This document shows positions 19,091 through 28,872 of a stretch of 32,115 bases of DNA, piece by piece. Positions within the stretch are counted from its first letter, which is position 1. Each line of letters starts with the position of its first letter. The DNA is from Gemella bergeri ATCC 700627 (GTDB taxonomy: Bacteria > Bacillota > Bacilli > Staphylococcales > Gemellaceae). Under the pieces are notes generated by a model. That model worked only from the letters and a program-made list of their open reading frames with translations. It was not told the origin of the DNA and did not search any database. The stretch covers positions 9,232 through 41,346 of the forward strand of contig NZ_KI271824.1 of the NCBI RefSeq assembly GCF_000469465.1, read 5' to 3'. The position numbers and the translations under genes were made by a program.

Positions 19091-21670
19091 ATGGATATTA
19101 ATAGTTTTACAAATAGTGTTAAAGAAATATTAGCAAAATCTTCACAACAAGCAATAGAGAAAAAAAGTCAAAGTATTACGAGTGAAATGTTTCTTTATGA
19201 AGCGTTAGCTGGTAATAATTTGTATAGTGATATATTAGGAAGAATAAATATTGATAAAGCAGGATTGTTAAATGATTTGAAAAATGAAATCAATAAAATA
19301 AGTGTCGTAGACGGAGATAATATACAATATGGCGGTTATTTAAATAATGATTTAAATGCTTTATTAATAGAAGCAGATAAATATAAAAATAAATATGAGG
19401 ATAAATTTATCTCATGTGAACATATAGTATTGGCAAGTTATGTGAAAAATAGTATTGTAAAAAAATATGTAGATAAAGTAGCAACATTAAAAGAATTATC
19501 AATTATAATTGATGACATCAGAGGAGGGAAAAAAGTAATGAATGAAAATCCTGAAAATAATTACGAAGTATTAGAAAAATATGGGCGAGATTTAGTAGAA
19601 GAGGCGAAAAACGGTAAAATTGACCCTGTTATCGGACGTGATGAAGAAATCCGTAATGTAGTGCGAATTTTATCACGTAAAACAAAAAATAATCCTGTGT
19701 TAATCGGAGAACCGGGTGTAGGTAAAACGGCGATAGTAGAAGCATTAGCACAGCGTATTGTTCGTGGTGATGTACCGGAAAGTTTAAAAAATAAAACAGT
19801 ATTTGAGTTAGACTTAACCAGTCTGGTAGCTGGAGCTAAATATCGAGGTGAGTTTGAAGAACGTTTAAAAGCCGTATTAAAAGAAATTAAAGAACAAGAG
19901 GGGAAAATTATATTATTTATCGATGAAATTCACATGTTAGTCGGAGCCGGTAAAACTGATGGTGCAATGGATGCGGGTAATATTTTAAAACCGATGTTGG
20001 CACGTGGGGAATTGCACTGTATAGGGGCGACCACTCTTAATGAATATCGCCAATATATTGAAAAAGATTCAGCGTTAGAACGTCGTTTCCAAAAAGTATT
20101 AGTTAAAGAACCAACTGTAGAAGATACTATTTCAATTTTACGTGGTCTTAAAGAACGTTTTGAAGTTTATCACGGAGTAAAAATTTCTGACAGAGCAATA
20201 GTAGAAGCCGCTGAATTATCTAACAGATATATAACCGATAGATTTTTACCGGATAAAGCTATTGATTTAATTGACCAAGCATGTGCAACAATAAAAACTG
20301 AAAATTCTTCTAATCCTGCCGAACTGGATACTATTAACCGTAAAGTGATGCAATTAGAAATTGAAGAAAAAGCACTAAGTAGTGAGGATGATGAAATTTC
20401 ACAAAAACGTTTGTTACACTTACGTGAAGAATTAGCAAATTTAAAAGAAGAACAAAATGCTTTACAACTACAAGTTGATAATGAAAAAGAAAAATTATCG
20501 GCAGTTAAAAATTTACGTGAAAAAATTGATAAGGTAAAATTAGAGTTGGAACAAGCACAAAATAGCTATAATTTAGAAAAGGCATCAGAGTTGCAATATT
20601 CTACCTTGCCAAAATTGCAACAAGAATTAAATGAATTGGAAGAAAAATCAAAAACAGAAGAATATAAACTTTTAAAACAAGAAGTAACGGAAGATGAAAT
20701 CGGTTTTATTGTAAGCCAAATGACAGGCATTCCTGTGACACGTTTGGTCGAAACAGAAAAAGAAAAATTACTACATTTAGCAGATACAATCCATAAAAAA
20801 GTAATTGGTCAAGATGAAGCGGTAGAGAGCGTTACAAATGCAATCTTACGTTCACGTGCAGGAATTGCAGATCCCAATAGACCTATAGGTAGTTTCTTAT
20901 TCCTTGGACCAACCGGTGTAGGTAAAACAGAACTGGCTAAAGCATTGGCACTTAATCTATTTGACGATGAAAAAAATATCGTTAGAATAGATATGAGTGA
21001 ATATATGGAAAAACATTCAGTAAGTCGTTTAATCGGAGCGCCTCCGGGATATATCGGATATGAAGAAGGGGGACAATTAACAGAAAGTGTTCGTCGTAAT
21101 CCATATAGCATTATTCTAATGGATGAAATAGAAAAAGCTCACCCTGATGTATTTAACATCTTGCTTCAACTACTGGATGAAGGTACATTAACAGATTCTA
21201 AAGGTGTTGTCGTAGATTTTAAAAATACTATAATTATAATGACATCAAATATAGGTTCATTAGAATTATTAGAAGAAGTTAAAGATGGAAAAATTAGTGA
21301 ACAAACACGTAAAAATGTAACTAACCAACTGTACGCTTACTTTAAACCGGAAATTCTAAATCGTATGGATGATATTATTATCTTTAAACCGCTTACTCAA
21401 GATAATATTAAAGGTATAGCAAATAAATTATTAAATGAGTTGGTTGCTCGTTTAGAAAATAAAAATATTATACTAACTTATACAGCTAATGTGGCAGAGT
21501 GGGTTGCAACAGCAGGTTTTGACATAAAATTTGGTGCAAGACCGCTTAAACGTTTCATTCAAAGTCAAATTGAAAATAAACTGTCAGTAGAATTAATTCG
21601 CCATGGTATTGAAGATGGTATGGAGATTGAACTTGATTATAATAATGAATTATTAATTAATATAAAATAA
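19091..21670 (+). CDS. clpB: ATP-dependent disaggregase ClpB
   Basis: ClpB is a hexameric AAA+ chaperone that pulls proteins out of aggregates together with DnaK. The 859-residue protein has a Clp N-domain (about 1-145), then AAA1 with Walker A GEPGVGKT (206-213) and Walker B near 278-283. A long coiled-coil middle domain (about 400-535, rich in E/K/L heptads) identifies it as ClpB rather than ClpC. AAA2 has Walker A GPTGVGKT (606-613) and a C-terminal D2 small domain. No IGF/LGF-type ClpP loop was noticed. AAGGAG precedes the ATG. A strong second ribosome site before in-frame Met150 predicts a short form lacking the N-domain. Confidence 0.97.
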   Translation: MDINSFTNSVKEILAKSSQQAIEKKSQSITSEMFLYEALAGNNLYSDILGRINIDKAGLLNDLKNEINKISVVDGDNIQYGGYLNNDLNALLIEADKYKNKYEDKFISCEHIVLASYVKNSIVKKYVDKVATLKELSIIIDDIRGGKKVMNENPENNYEVLEKYGRDLVEEAKNGKIDPVIGRDEEIRNVVRILSRKTKNNPVLIGEPGVGKTAIVEALAQRIVRGDVPESLKNKTVFELDLTSLVAGAKYRGEFEERLKAVLKEIKEQEGKIILFIDEIHMLVGAGKTDGAMDAGNILKPMLARGELHCIGATTLNEYRQYIEKDSALERRFQKVLVKEPTVEDTISILRGLKERFEVYHGVKISDRAIVEAAELSNRYITDRFLPDKAIDLIDQACATIKTENSSNPAELDTINRKVMQLEIEEKALSSEDDEISQKRLLHLREELANLKEEQNALQLQVDNEKEKLSAVKNLREKIDKVKLELEQAQNSYNLEKASELQYSTLPKLQQELNELEEKSKTEEYKLLKQEVTEDEIGFIVSQMTGIPVTRLVETEKEKLLHLADTIHKKVIGQDEAVESVTNAILRSRAGIADPNRPIGSFLFLGPTGVGKTELAKALALNLFDDEKNIVRIDMSEYMEKHSVSRLIGAPPGYIGYEEGGQLTESVRRNPYSIILMDEIEKAHPDVFNILLQLLDEGTLTDSKGVVVDFKNTIIIMTSNIGSLELLEEVKDGKISEQTRKNVTNQLYAYFKPEILNRMDDIIIFKPLTQDNIKGIANKLLNELVARLENKNIILTYTANVAEWVATAGFDIKFGARPLKRFIQSQIENKLSVELIRHGIEDGMEIELDYNNELLINIK
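19521..19540 (+). promoter_or_regulatory. internal clpB ribosome site and start codon
   Basis: GAGGAGGG (19521-19528) is followed 9 nt later by an in-frame ATG (19538-19540, Met150), exactly at the end of the N-domain linker. Internal initiation producing an N-domain-less ClpB is established in E. coli (near residue 149). Its use here is inferred from the strength and placement of the site. Confidence 0.7.
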
Positions 21671-21689
21671 TATAAAATAATTCCATTAT

Positions 21690-21727
21690 ATCGGAGATAT
21701 TTAGAAATATTTATCTCCGATTTTTTT
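21690..21727 (+). terminator. clpB terminator
   Basis: TCGGAGATA (21691-21699) pairs with TATCTCCGA (21712-21720), followed by seven Ts. Confidence 0.9.
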
Positions 21728-21889
21728 ATTGGATAAATCAATTAATATTATAAATTAAAACAAAAATAGTATGAAATTATAGATTAAGTATAAAAAATGA
21801 ACTTATCAAAATTATAAATTTTACTTCCTTTTTTTTATCTTTTTATAGTATAATCATATCAACGATTAAGTATAGTTAGGAGGAATACT

Positions 21890-22549
21890 ATGAAAATAGC
21901 CGTTATGGCAGGGACACCTGTTGATACAAATTTGGGAGTAGAATTATTAAAAAAGCATGGTTATAATAATCTCATTGTCATACCAATATCGAAAAATCCT
22001 ATTGAACAAACAACATTTCAAGCAATGAAAAAAATAGAAAAAGAAAAAGTAATTATTGAATATATTAAAAAGCTAAAAATGCAGAATTGTACTAAAATTT
22101 TTGTTTATTGTAATTCTCTTAGTTCAGCTATTAATTTTGATGAATTATCAAAGAAATACAATATGACAATAATAACTCCTATGCAGATGTATCGTACTCT
22201 TGGGTTTGAATATTGTTATCTAGCGGTTATAACAGCTAACTCCCACGGTTTAGTAGGCGTTGAAAATAATCTTTATATTGCAAACCCTGAATTAAAAATA
22301 CTAGGAATAACAATGTTAGAACTTGTTAAAGCAATTGAGGAAAAACAAAAACCCGGTGAAATAGTCGCTAAGTTTAACTTTATACATTTATTAAATTATT
22401 TTGAACAGATGCAGATTGAAGCAATTGTGTTAGGATGTACACATTTTCCCTATATAAAAAATGAATTAAAAAAAATAACATCATTACCTATTATTGATGT
22501 AGGTATATACATGGTGGAAAAACTAAATAAAAATACTCCGAAAAAATAA
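21890..22549 (+). CDS. aspartate/glutamate racemase family protein
   Basis: This is a cofactor-independent racemase of the Asp/Glu/hydantoin racemase superfamily. The two catalytic cysteines are in place: Cys74 in V-Y-C-N-S and Cys183 in L-G-C-T-H-F-P, one in each of the two pseudo-symmetric lobes. The 219-residue length is short compared with MurI glutamate racemase (about 265), and the N-terminal D-S-G-x-G motif usual for MurI is replaced by M-A-G-T-P. Aspartate racemase or a broad amino-acid racemase is therefore as likely as D-Glu supply for peptidoglycan. TAGGAGG precedes the ATG. A TATAAT at 21849-21854 may be its -10, without a clear -35. It stands alone between clpB and apt. Confidence 0.85.
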   Translation: MKIAVMAGTPVDTNLGVELLKKHGYNNLIVIPISKNPIEQTTFQAMKKIEKEKVIIEYIKKLKMQNCTKIFVYCNSLSSAINFDELSKKYNMTIITPMQMYRTLGFEYCYLAVITANSHGLVGVENNLYIANPELKILGITMLELVKAIEEKQKPGEIVAKFNFIHLLNYFEQMQIEAIVLGCTHFPYIKNELKKITSLPIIDVGIYMVEKLNKNTPKK

Positions 22550-22648
22550 CATATCAATACAACTTACCGGTTTGTCAATTAAATAATATTTGTCATATAT
22601 CGCCTTATTTTTGTTTAAATGTACACTTATTTTTAGCACTTGTTAAAA

Positions 22649-22677
22649 TTGCTTATTTACCTAAAATATAGTATAAT
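22649..22677 (+). promoter_or_regulatory. apt promoter
   Basis: TTGCTT (22649-22654) and TATAAT (22672-22677) are 17 bp apart, 40 bp upstream of apt. It probably drives apt, the M16 protease gene and trmB. Confidence 0.75.
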
Positions 22678-22717
22678 GTATTAGTTAAGAAAACTTTTAG
22701 GAGAACAAGTAAAATAG

Positions 22718-23230
22718 ATGAATTTAGAAAAATATATTTCAATCGTAGAAGATTGGCCAAAAGAAGGAATAAGTTTTAAAGATATTACAACGCTAATGGC
22801 AGATGGTGAAGCCTATAAATATGCAACTGACCAGATTGTTAATTATGCAAAAGAAAAAAAAGTAGATGTAGTAGTCGGACCGGAAGCTCGTGGTTTTATT
22901 ATTGGTTGTCCGGTTGCATATTCATTAAAAATAGGATTTGTTCCGGTGAGAAAACCTAACAAACTTCCACGTGAAGTAATTAGCTATAAATATGATTTAG
23001 AATATGGAAGTAACACATTAACAATGCACGCCGATGCTATTAAACCCGGTCAACGTGTTTTAATTACCGACGATTTACTTGCAACCGGCGGTACTATTGA
23101 AGCATCAATAAAATTAGTAGAACAATTAGGAGGAATTGTAGTAGGTATTGCATTCTTAATTGAATTAGACGGTTTAAACGGAATGGATAAACTAAAAGAT
23201 TATGATGTACTTACATTACTAAAAATGTAA
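22718..23230 (+). CDS. apt: adenine phosphoribosyltransferase Apt
   Basis: Apt salvages adenine by joining it to PRPP, giving AMP, the alternative to the de novo pathway in the first half of this window. The 170-residue protein has the type I PRTase PRPP loop [14 protein letters not shown] at 114-127, the N-terminal [13 protein letters not shown] segment, and PEARGF with the hood residues. Length matches the family. GGAG is placed about 13 nt before the ATG, a rather long spacing. No PurR box was seen at its promoter. Confidence 0.97.
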   Translation: MNLEKYISIVEDWPKEGISFKDITTLMADGEAYKYATDQIVNYAKEKKVDVVVGPEARGFIIGCPVAYSLKIGFVPVRKPNKLPREVISYKYDLEYGSNTLTMHADAIKPGQRVLITDDLLATGGTIEASIKLVEQLGGIVVGIAFLIELDGLNGMDKLKDYDVLTLLKM

Positions 23231-23250
23231 TCTACTACTAAAATATTAAT

Positions 23251-26112
23251 ATGACATTTGAACTAAAAGAAACAAAATATCTCAATAATATAAATACCAA
23301 TGCCTACGTTTATGAACATAAAAAAACAAAGGCAAAATTGATTTTTCTGGAAAATGATGACATAAACAAAAGTTTCAGTATTGCATTTAAAACTATCCCT
23401 TATAATGATAATGGTATTTTTCATATTTTAGAGCATTCTGTTTTATGTGGTTCAGAGAAATATCCGGTAAAAGAGCCTTTTGTAGAATTACTAAAAGGTT
23501 CTTTTAATACATTTTTAAATGCATGGACATTTCCTGATAAAACTATGTATCCTGTAGCCTCTAAAAATGATCAAGATCTTGAAATTTTAACTGATATTTA
23601 CCTAGATGCAGTATTTAATCCAAAATTAAAAACAAATAAAAATATTTTATCCCAAGAAGGATGGCACTATCATTTAGAAAGTGTTGATGATAAATTAACT
23701 TATAAAGGTGTTGTTTATAACGAAATGAAAGGTGCTTATTCTTCTGTTGATGAGGTACTTGATGACTACATATCACAAGCGTTATTTACAAAAACACCTT
23801 ATCGTTATTCATCCGGCGGTAAACCTGAAGCCATTCCCAGTATTACATATAAAGAATTTATTGATACATATAACTATAATTATCATCCAAGTAACAGTTA
23901 TATTGTTCTTTATGGTAATTTAAAAATTGATAATTATCTTGAAAAAATTGATAATTATCTAAATAATTATGAATATAAAGATTACAGTAATTATCAAATA
24001 AGTTCACAAAATGAATTTTCTGATAAAGTTTTTAAACGTACTTATTTTAATGAAAAAACTGATAATAAAGGGTATGTTGCATATAGTTATATATTAGGAG
24101 ATAGCAATAACGGTGTAGAAATAGATAATATAGATATTATTGATGATATTTTATTAGGGAGCAGTAATACGGAATTTAGAAAATATTTTATTGATAATAA
24201 TATTTGTGAAGATGTATATAGTTATTTACATAAGGATCGCAAAGAAGCCGTATATAATATTATCTTTAAATATGTAAATGATAATCAACTTAGCAAATTA
24301 GATAAACTTTATAAAGATACCTTAAGCAGAATAATAACAACCGGATTTGATTACGAACAAGTTCAAGCGACAATTAATAAAAAGAATTTTTCTGTTAAAG
24401 AGGAAATTAACAAAACCGCCTCTCCTAAAGGAATATCTTATGCTGTAAAAATTATGCGTGCTTGGAATTATGGCTATGATCCGTTAGATAGCTTTGATAT
24501 TGATAAAATTATTAATAATATTCAGAAAAACTGTGATAATAAATGCTTTGAAAAAATGGCAAAAAAATGGTTATTAGATAATGAAAAATCAAGTATAGTT
24601 GAACTATTACCTGTTGATAAAAAAGAAAAAACGGAAAGAGATTTAGTTTCTTATCAAAAAACTTTATCTGCTGAAGAAATAAATAACATCATTAAAGAAA
24701 CAAACGACTTGAAAGTTTGGCAAGAAACACCGGATAGCGAAGAAGACTTGAGAAAAATAAAAAGTGTTGATGCAAAAACTGTAAAATTGAAAAATCCACT
24801 GGAAAAAACTGAGATTGAAATAGTAAAGGATGTTACATATTCACATTTTGATACAATAACTAACGGCATTTCTTATTCAAGATTATTATTTGATATAACT
24901 GATTTTACTATACCACAGTTACAATATTCTTCACTATTAACTTATTTGTTATTTAATCTAAACACTAAAAATAAAACAGAAACTGAAATAATAAAAGAAA
25001 TTGATTTTAATTTAGGTAATATTAGTTCAAGTATTGAAATTTTTAGAGAATTCGAAAGTGAACGTTGTTCAATTAGTTTTATAATAGGGGCAAAATATCT
25101 TGTAGAAAAATCAAAAAAACTATTTGATATTTTAGAAGAAACCATACTAAATTTTGATTTTGAAAATAAAACTTCTATATATAATGTACTATTAGAACTT
25201 AAACTTATGCTTGAAAATAGATTTAAACAAGCAGGGCATAGTTTCGTATCAAAACGACTTATCAGCTATTATACCGTACAAGGTGCTTTATCCGAACAGA
25301 TTTCAGAATATAATTTCTATTTATTTATCGAAAATTTAGTAGCTAATTTTGAGACTGAGTTTGAGAATATAAAAGAAAACTTAGAAAATATTACCAAATT
25401 AATTTTTAACAGTTCACGACTTTTAGTTAATTTTGTTGGTAATAAAAGAGAATATAAAAACTTTAAAAAAGATGTTTCTAAATTAGTGGAAAAATTTCCA
25501 AAAAATATTAATGATCAAGGTGGATTTAAGGTTGAATTAAAAGATAAAAATTATTCAGAAGGTTTTTATTTTGATACATTGGTTCAATATGTTGGTGTTG
25601 GTTATAATATTAGTAGTTATTCAGGAGCATATTTAGTATTACGTCATATATTAAGCCTTGATTATTTATGGAATAATGTTAGAGTTAAGAATGGTGCTTA
25701 CGGTGCCGGAATGATTATTAATAATTATGGGAATTTCGGTCTGTGGTCATACCGTGATCCGAATTTAGAAGAAACCTTAGAAATTTATTATAATATTTAT
25801 AATTATATTAAAAATCTCGAAATAGATGATAAAACTTTAAATAAATACATTATCGGTACGCTTAACACTCTCGACACACTTATGTCACCAAATGCAAAAG
25901 CATATTATTCTTTAACTAAATATCTTACGAATAGTCCAAAAGATTTTTATAAAAAAATTGTTAATGAAGTCAAAAATACTACTGTTTCAGATTTACGCCA
26001 AATTGCAGAGGAACTTAAAAATATTAGATTTTCACATAAATGTATTATAGGTTCAAAAGAAAAAATAATTGAAAATAAAAAATTATTCAGTAAAATAATA
26101 GAATTAAACTAA
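23251..26112 (+). CDS. M16C insulinase-family metalloprotease (presequence protease type)
   Basis: This 953-residue zinc peptidase has the inverted zinc motif H-I-L-E-H at 58-62 (His58, Glu61 catalytic, His62) and the third ligand Glu158 in V-Y-N-E-M-K-G-A-Y-S. The following G-S-F-N-T-F-L-N-A-W-T-F-P-D-K-T-M-Y-P-V-A-S stretch is typical of PreP/Cym1-like M16C enzymes, which clamp and degrade unfolded peptides in a closed chamber. No signal peptide or membrane segment is present, so it should be cytosolic. Total length fits four M16 domains in one chain. It begins 20 nt after apt with no visible Shine-Dalgarno, and precedes trmB by 13 nt. A 7-residue duplication (K-I-D-N-Y-L-E/N) occurs near residue 230. 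Confidence 0.93.
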   Translation: MTFELKETKYLNNINTNAYVYEHKKTKAKLIFLENDDINKSFSIAFKTIPYNDNGIFHILEHSVLCGSEKYPVKEPFVELLKGSFNTFLNAWTFPDKTMYPVASKNDQDLEILTDIYLDAVFNPKLKTNKNILSQEGWHYHLESVDDKLTYKGVVYNEMKGAYSSVDEVLDDYISQALFTKTPYRYSSGGKPEAIPSITYKEFIDTYNYNYHPSNSYIVLYGNLKIDNYLEKIDNYLNNYEYKDYSNYQISSQNEFSDKVFKRTYFNEKTDNKGYVAYSYILGDSNNGVEIDNIDIIDDILLGSSNTEFRKYFIDNNICEDVYSYLHKDRKEAVYNIIFKYVNDNQLSKLDKLYKDTLSRIITTGFDYEQVQATINKKNFSVKEEINKTASPKGISYAVKIMRAWNYGYDPLDSFDIDKIINNIQKNCDNKCFEKMAKKWLLDNEKSSIVELLPVDKKEKTERDLVSYQKTLSAEEINNIIKETNDLKVWQETPDSEEDLRKIKSVDAKTVKLKNPLEKTEIEIVKDVTYSHFDTITNGISYSRLLFDITDFTIPQLQYSSLLTYLLFNLNTKNKTETEIIKEIDFNLGNISSSIEIFREFESERCSISFIIGAKYLVEKSKKLFDILEETILNFDFENKTSIYNVLLELKLMLENRFKQAGHSFVSKRLISYYTVQGALSEQISEYNFYLFIENLVANFETEFENIKENLENITKLIFNSSRLLVNFVGNKREYKNFKKDVSKLVEKFPKNINDQGGFKVELKDKNYSEGFYFDTLVQYVGVGYNISSYSGAYLVLRHILSLDYLWNNVRVKNGAYGAGMIINNYGNFGLWSYRDPNLEETLEIYYNIYNYIKNLEIDDKTLNKYIIGTLNTLDTLMSPNAKAYYSLTKYLTNSPKDFYKKIVNEVKNTTVSDLRQIAEELKNIRFSHKCIIGSKEKIIENKKLFSKIIELN

Positions 26113-26125
26113 GAAAGGAATATGA

Positions 26126-26767
26126 ATGAGAGTTCGTAACAGATCAAATTCAAGAGAACGTCTTGAAAACAGTCCCTTCGTATTTTTGCAACCAAAGGAT
26201 AACAAGGGAAAATGGAAAGACATTTTTGGGAACAACAATCCTATACATCTGGAAATAGGAAGTGGGAAAGGGAAGTTTATTCACACATTAGCGGAAAAAT
26301 ATCCAAATATTAATTTTATCGCAATGGAAGCACAACAAACTGTACTTAGCTTTTTACTGGATAAAGTTGAAGAAACATATCGAGATAATCTAAAACTTAT
26401 TTCAGGTAATGCAGAAGATTTGTTAGATTATTTTGCACCATTTGAAATAAGTAAGCTATATCTGAATTTTTCAGATCCATGGCCTAAAACACGTCATGAA
26501 AAACGACGTTTAACATTTAGTAAATTTTTAGAACGTTATGAAATTATCTTAAATAATAAAAAGACTATTGTCCAAAAAACTGACAATCAAGGGTTATTTG
26601 AATATAGTCTTATGAGTTTTGCAAAAAATAATTTTACTTTTGAAAAAATATCGTTAGATTTGACAAATAGTATATATGAACAAGAGAATGTTCATACTGA
26701 ATATGAGGATAAGTTTATCCAAAAAGGTAATAGAATTTATATGGTAGAAGCCGTAAAAGAAAATTAA
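26126..26767 (+). CDS. trmB: tRNA (guanine-N7-)-methyltransferase TrmB
   Basis: TrmB methylates G46 of the tRNA variable loop using S-adenosylmethionine. The 213-residue protein starts with the basic M-R-V-R-N-R tail typical of Gram-positive TrmB. It has the SAM-binding H-L-E-I-G-S-G-K-G segment, then LNFSDPWPKTRHEKRRL, which contains the conserved D-P-W-P-K catalytic region, and a C-terminal Q-K-T-D-N-Q-G-L-F segment. AAAGGA precedes the ATG. It appears to be the last gene of the apt unit. Confidence 0.96.
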   Translation: MRVRNRSNSRERLENSPFVFLQPKDNKGKWKDIFGNNNPIHLEIGSGKGKFIHTLAEKYPNINFIAMEAQQTVLSFLLDKVEETYRDNLKLISGNAEDLLDYFAPFEISKLYLNFSDPWPKTRHEKRRLTFSKFLERYEIILNNKKTIVQKTDNQGLFEYSLMSFAKNNFTFEKISLDLTNSIYEQENVHTEYEDKFIQKGNRIYMVEAVKEN

Positions 26768-26784
26768 GTAAAAAATCTACGCTA

Positions 26785-26814
26785 ATATTTACATATTTTT
26801 ATTTATGTAAATAT
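26785..26814. repeat. inverted repeat between trmB and efp
   Basis: ATATTTACATA (26785-26795) and TATGTAAATAT (26804-26814) form a perfect 11-bp stem with an 8-nt loop, 17 bp after trmB. No T-run follows, so it is a weak terminator at best and could instead be a protein site. Confidence 0.4.
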
Positions 26815-26830
26815 AACTGTAAATTTAGTA

Positions 26831-26859
26831 TTGATTAAATAAAAGAAATTAATTATAAT
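26831..26859 (+). promoter_or_regulatory. efp promoter
   Basis: TTGATT (26831-26836) and TATAAT (26854-26859) are spaced by 17 bp, about 30 bp upstream of efp. Confidence 0.8.
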
Positions 26860-26891
26860 AATAGTTAGTAATATTCAAAGGAGATTTAAAA

Positions 26892-27449
26892 ATGATTTCA
26901 GTAAATGATTTTAAAACCGGTGTTACTATCGAAGTTGATGGTAACATTTGGAAAGTGTTAGAATTTCAACACGTTAAACCGGGAAAAGGAGCTGCATTTG
27001 TTCGTTCTAAACTTAGAAATATGCGAACTGGTGCCGTAAATGATAAAACATTTAGAGCAGGCGAGAAAGTTGCAAAAGCACAAATAAACAATCAAAAAAT
27101 GTCTTATCTATATTCAACAGGTGATGCTTATGTATTTATGGATAATACTACTTATGAGCAAATAGAAGTACCGGAAGAAAACCTTACTCATGAATTGAAC
27201 TTCTTAAAAGAAAATATGGAAGTCTCAATTTTAATGTTTGGAGATGAAATTTTAGGAATTGACTTACCAACAACGGTTGAATTGCTTGTTACAGAAACAG
27301 AACCGGGTGTAAAAGGGGATACAGCACAAGGTGCTACTAAAGCTGCAACAGTAGAAACCGGTTATACATTACAAGTACCGTTATTCGTAAAAGAAGGGGA
27401 TATATTAGTTATCAACACAGCAGAAGGTAACTATGTATCAAGAGCATAA
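26892..27449 (+). CDS. efp: translation elongation factor P
   Basis: EF-P binds stalled ribosomes between the P and E sites and rescues synthesis of polyproline stretches. The 185-residue protein has the normal three-barrel length, with the tip loop V-K-P-G-K-G-A-A-F and Lys32 as the likely modification site. In B. subtilis the equivalent Lys32 carries 5-aminopentanol; whether this organism modifies it cannot be seen, and no EpmA/EpmB homologue is nearby. AAAGGAG precedes the ATG. The gene is monocistronic, between its own promoter and terminator. Confidence 0.97.
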   Translation: MISVNDFKTGVTIEVDGNIWKVLEFQHVKPGKGAAFVRSKLRNMRTGAVNDKTFRAGEKVAKAQINNQKMSYLYSTGDAYVFMDNTTYEQIEVPEENLTHELNFLKENMEVSILMFGDEILGIDLPTTVELLVTETEPGVKGDTAQGATKAATVETGYTLQVPLFVKEGDILVINTAEGNYVSRA

Positions 27450-27455
27450 TTGTCA

Positions 27456-27491
27456 AAAAATAACCATTTGTAAATTCAAATGGTTATTTTT
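27456..27491. terminator. bidirectional terminator between efp and MATE gene
   Basis: AAAAATAACCATTTG (27456-27470) pairs perfectly with CAAATGGTTATTTTT (27477-27491) around a 6-nt loop. Poly-A on the left and poly-T on the right allow it to act for efp and for the convergent efflux gene. Confidence 0.9.
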
Positions 27492-27519
27492 GTATGTATA
27501 ACGTCATAATAATTCGATT

Positions 27520-28851
27520 TTAATTAAATTTTTTTATTGTTTTTAAATATGTAAGCATACCTAAAATAACGATTAAAATATCTATAATCGGTGTTGTAAA
27601 CCAAACAGCTTTAAGGCCGAAAAACATTGGTAATATTATCATTGCGGGTACAAATATTATAACTTGCCTTAACATAACCAAACGCCCGGCAGATTTTGCA
27701 TCACCAATCGCTTGGAAAAATGTTAGCAACATTATCATTACTCCATATAAAATGAAAGCACTGTAAAGTATTCTAAAACTTGTTACTCCATTTATTAAAG
27801 AATTTCCTGTTAAACCAAAAAGACTTAATAGTGATTTAGTAAAAATAATTGACGGTATCCAAAAAATAGCAGCTAACACAATAGAGTAGATTGTAAATAT
27901 TTTAAAAATTGATTTAACTCTGTTATATTGTTTTGCACCAAAATTTGCTCCTATTGCCGGTTGTAACCCTTGACTCATACCCCAAATTGGAATAAATGAA
28001 AATGCTAATATTCTTAGCGAAGCTGCCATTATTGATCCGGCTTCATCTTCACCGTATCTGAATGCTTGATTATATAACAAACTTTGCTGAATAATAGTTA
28101 AAACCTGCATTAACATCGCTGAGACTCCAATAGAAAATACTTCTTTATAAATACTGGTTTCTCTTATAATCTTATTAATTTTGACAGTATTACTTTTATA
28201 TTTAAAATAATAGAATGTAATAATCGCTTGAATTATTTGTGCTGTAATAGTTGCAATGGCTGCACCTTCAATTCCTCTATCTCCCATTGATATCATCAAT
28301 ATAGGGTCTAAAATAATATTGATTACAGCGCCGATTCCCATAATTATCATTGCTCTTTTCATTAATCCTTCACCACGCATAACCATATTGGCTGCTTGTG
28401 CAAAATTGACAAATAGAGAGCCTATAAATATAATTTTTAAATAACGCGTAGCTAAATCTAATATATTACCGCTTGCTCCTACCATACTCAAAAATTGTTT
28501 TGAAAATAAAAAACCTATAATTGTTATAATAACTGACAATAGAATAACCCAATAAAGTAAATTATTCATAATTTTATCAATAGTATTTTGATTTCTTTCT
28601 CCTATAGCACGAGATAAGACAGAGGCTGAACCTACACCAATTAGTGTTGCAATTCCTGTATTAAAGTATGTAAAAGGCATTGCAACACCTACAGCGGTCA
28701 TTGCATCTTGCCCTAAAAGTTGTCCTGCAAATATACCGTCCATTAAAGGATATAAGCCTATCACAATCATTCCTATAATTGCAGGAATAGACAATTTAAC
28801 CATAATATTAAGCGGAGTGGCAGTCAGTAACTCCTTACTATTTTTATCCAT
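27520..28851 (-). CDS. MATE family multidrug efflux transporter
   Basis: This membrane protein of about 443 residues has roughly twelve hydrophobic segments and belongs to the MATE (MepA-like) family, whose members export cationic drugs and dyes using a sodium or proton gradient. Typical elements are P-A-I-I-G-M-I-V-I-G-L-Y near the first helix, DGIFAGQLLGQDAM after it, G-I-G-A-V-I-N-I-I-L-D-P at mid-protein and G-L-Q-P-A-I-G-A-N-F-G in the second half. An AAAGGA site sits 9 nt before the ATG at 28851, so that start is preferred over in-frame ATGs at 28869 and 28860. It follows the TetR gene directly (about 20 nt) on the same strand, which suggests control by that repressor. Substrates are unknown. 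Confidence 0.92.
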   Translation of the reverse strand: MDKNSKELLTATPLNIMVKLSIPAIIGMIVIGLYPLMDGIFAGQLLGQDAMTAVGVAMPFTYFNTGIATLIGVGSASVLSRAIGERNQNTIDKIMNNLLYWVILLSVIITIIGFLFSKQFLSMVGASGNILDLATRYLKIIFIGSLFVNFAQAANMVMRGEGLMKRAMIIMGIGAVINIILDPILMISMGDRGIEGAAIATITAQIIQAIITFYYFKYKSNTVKINKIIRETSIYKEVFSIGVSAMLMQVLTIIQQSLLYNQAFRYGEDEAGSIMAASLRILAFSFIPIWGMSQGLQPAIGANFGAKQYNRVKSIFKIFTIYSIVLAAIFWIPSIIFTKSLLSLFGLTGNSLINGVTSFRILYSAFILYGVMIMLLTFFQAIGDAKSAGRLVMLRQVIIFVPAMIILPMFFGLKAVWFTTPIIDILIVILGMLTYLKTIKKFN

Positions 28852-28872
28852 ATTTATCATTCCTTTCATTGA

